Assembly: GCA_022573605.1 (NCBI GenBank) | Contig: JACZTQ010000072.1 | Location: forward strand, 1 to 11,899 | Source of the DNA: Pseudomonadota bacterium | GTDB lineage: Bacteria > Pseudomonadota > Alphaproteobacteria > Rhodobacterales > Rhodobacteraceae | DNA length: 11,899 nt | Direction: 5' to 3' | Shown: piece after piece, positions 11,360 to 11,899 of the stretch | How positions within the stretch are numbered: the first letter of the stretch is position 1 | How the letters are laid out: every line of letters starts with the position of its first letter | Notes under the pieces: model-generated | The model's database searches: none | Seen by the model: only the letters and a program-made list of their open reading frames with translations | Told to the model about the DNA's origin: nothing | Made by a program: the position numbers and the translations under genes

Positions 11360-11899
11360 TCACGCTTGGGCGTTGCCATGCATCGCCGCGATCGCCCCGG
11401 CCTGGTCGAGCAGGCGTCGGGCGTTCTCCACATGCAGGTTCTCGACCAGCCGTCCATCGACCACCGCCACCCCGCGCCCGGCCGCCTCGGCCTCGGCGAA
11501 GGCCGCGACGGTGCGCCGGGCAAGGTCGAGTTCGGCCTCCGAGGGTCCGAAAATCTCGTTGGCGGCGGCGATCTGCGCCGGGTGGATCAGAGTCTTGCCG
11601 TCGAACCCCATCGCCCGGCCCTGGTGGCAGCTTGTGCGCAGGGCGTCCTCGTCGCGGATGGCGTTGCAGACCCCGTCGAGGATCGCCAGCCCGTGGGCCC
11701 GCGCCGCCAGCAGGCACAGCCCCAGCGCGGTGAGCACCGGGGTGCGGCTCTCGGTGTGCTCGCCGTGGAGCTCCTTGACCAGGTCGTTGGTGCCCATCAC
11801 CAGGCACGCCAGGCGGGGCGACGAGGCGGCGATTTGCGGCGCGTTGAGCATCGCCAGCGGGGTCTCCATCATCGCCCAGATCCGGGTGCGCCCGGGCGC
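11360..11899 (-). CDS. Partial HpcH/HpaI-CitE-type CoA lyase (malyl-CoA lyase or malyl-CoA thioesterase, C-terminal part)
   Basis: The frame is open to the window edge (…APGRTRIWAMMETPLAMLNA…), so about 179 C-terminal residues are seen and the start is missing. The Glu of MMETP and the Asp of VMGTNDLVKEL are 27 residues apart, the same spacing as the Mg2+ ligands E141 and D168 of Rhodobacter malyl-CoA lyase. The conserved FDGKTLIHPAQI segment follows, then the C-terminal GRGVAVVDGRLVENLHVENARRLL typical of the CitE/Mcl family. Possible products are L-malyl-CoA/beta-methylmalyl-CoA lyase (Mcl1) or the paralogous (S)-malyl-CoA thioesterase (Mcl2). The hydratase gene nearby and my recollection of the Rhodobacter locus lean to Mcl2, but the visible part cannot decide. 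It is the first visible gene of the minus-strand group. Confidence 0.85.
   Translation of the reverse strand, partial: APGRTRIWAMMETPLAMLNAPQIAASSPRLACLVMGTNDLVKELHGEHTESRTPVLTALGLCLLAARAHGLAILDGVCNAIRDEDALRTSCHQGRAMGFDGKTLIHPAQIAAANEIFGPSEAELDLARRTVAAFAEAEAAGRGVAVVDGRLVENLHVENARRLLDQAGAIAAMHGNAQA

Overview
The window looks like chromosomal DNA of a GC-rich alphaproteobacterium, most probably Rhodobacterales. The evidence is the strong third-position GC bias, an sdhC-sdhD-sdhA-x-sdhB order, and a nearby mesaconyl-CoA hydratase / CitE-type lyase cluster of the ethylmalonyl-CoA pathway. This assignment is inferred from gene content and family recognition; no search was run.

Layout. Minus strand, 1-5379: the 5' end of a probable FkbM-type methyltransferase (1-183), then the succinate dehydrogenase operon, transcribed right to left as sdhC, sdhD, sdhA, a zinc-ribbon class I methyltransferase, sdhB. 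Upstream of sdhC lies a small EthD/dimeric alpha-beta-barrel-like gene (5032-5379). Plus strand, 5508-9149: a HisJ/HisQ/HisM-type polar amino acid ABC transporter operon whose binding-protein gene is frameshifted as read and which has no ATPase gene in the window, followed by two small exported-protein genes (LprI/DUF1311-like and DUF6134-like). Minus strand again, 9235-11899: mesaconyl-CoA hydratase, a dodecin-like protein, an NnrU-family membrane protein and the C-terminal part of a CitE/malyl-CoA lyase-type enzyme that runs off the window.

How the genes fit together. Complex II oxidises succinate in the TCA cycle. The MaoC hydratase and the CoA lyase/thioesterase handle the mesaconyl-CoA, methylmalyl-CoA and malyl-CoA steps of acetate assimilation, which feeds succinyl-CoA and malate back to the same cycle. 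The plus-strand block looks like an accessory insertion that splits this minus-strand central-carbon cluster.

The most notable non-gene structures are: a perfect 8 x 13-bp tandem array that contains the sdhD stop codon and fills most of the sdhD-sdhA junction; a degenerate 3 x 24-bp repeat that encodes the methyltransferase C-terminus and contains the sdhB Shine-Dalgarno sequence; a one-base frameshift between signal peptide and mature domain of the binding protein; a very stable hairpin between the binding-protein and permease genes; a dodecin lacking the usual flavin-stacking Trp and the partner Gln; and several inverted repeats in promoter or leader regions. I see no convincing evidence of a wholly new system (no CRISPR, insertion sequence, phage or defence gene). 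The tandem repeats at two operon junctions are the most unusual feature.
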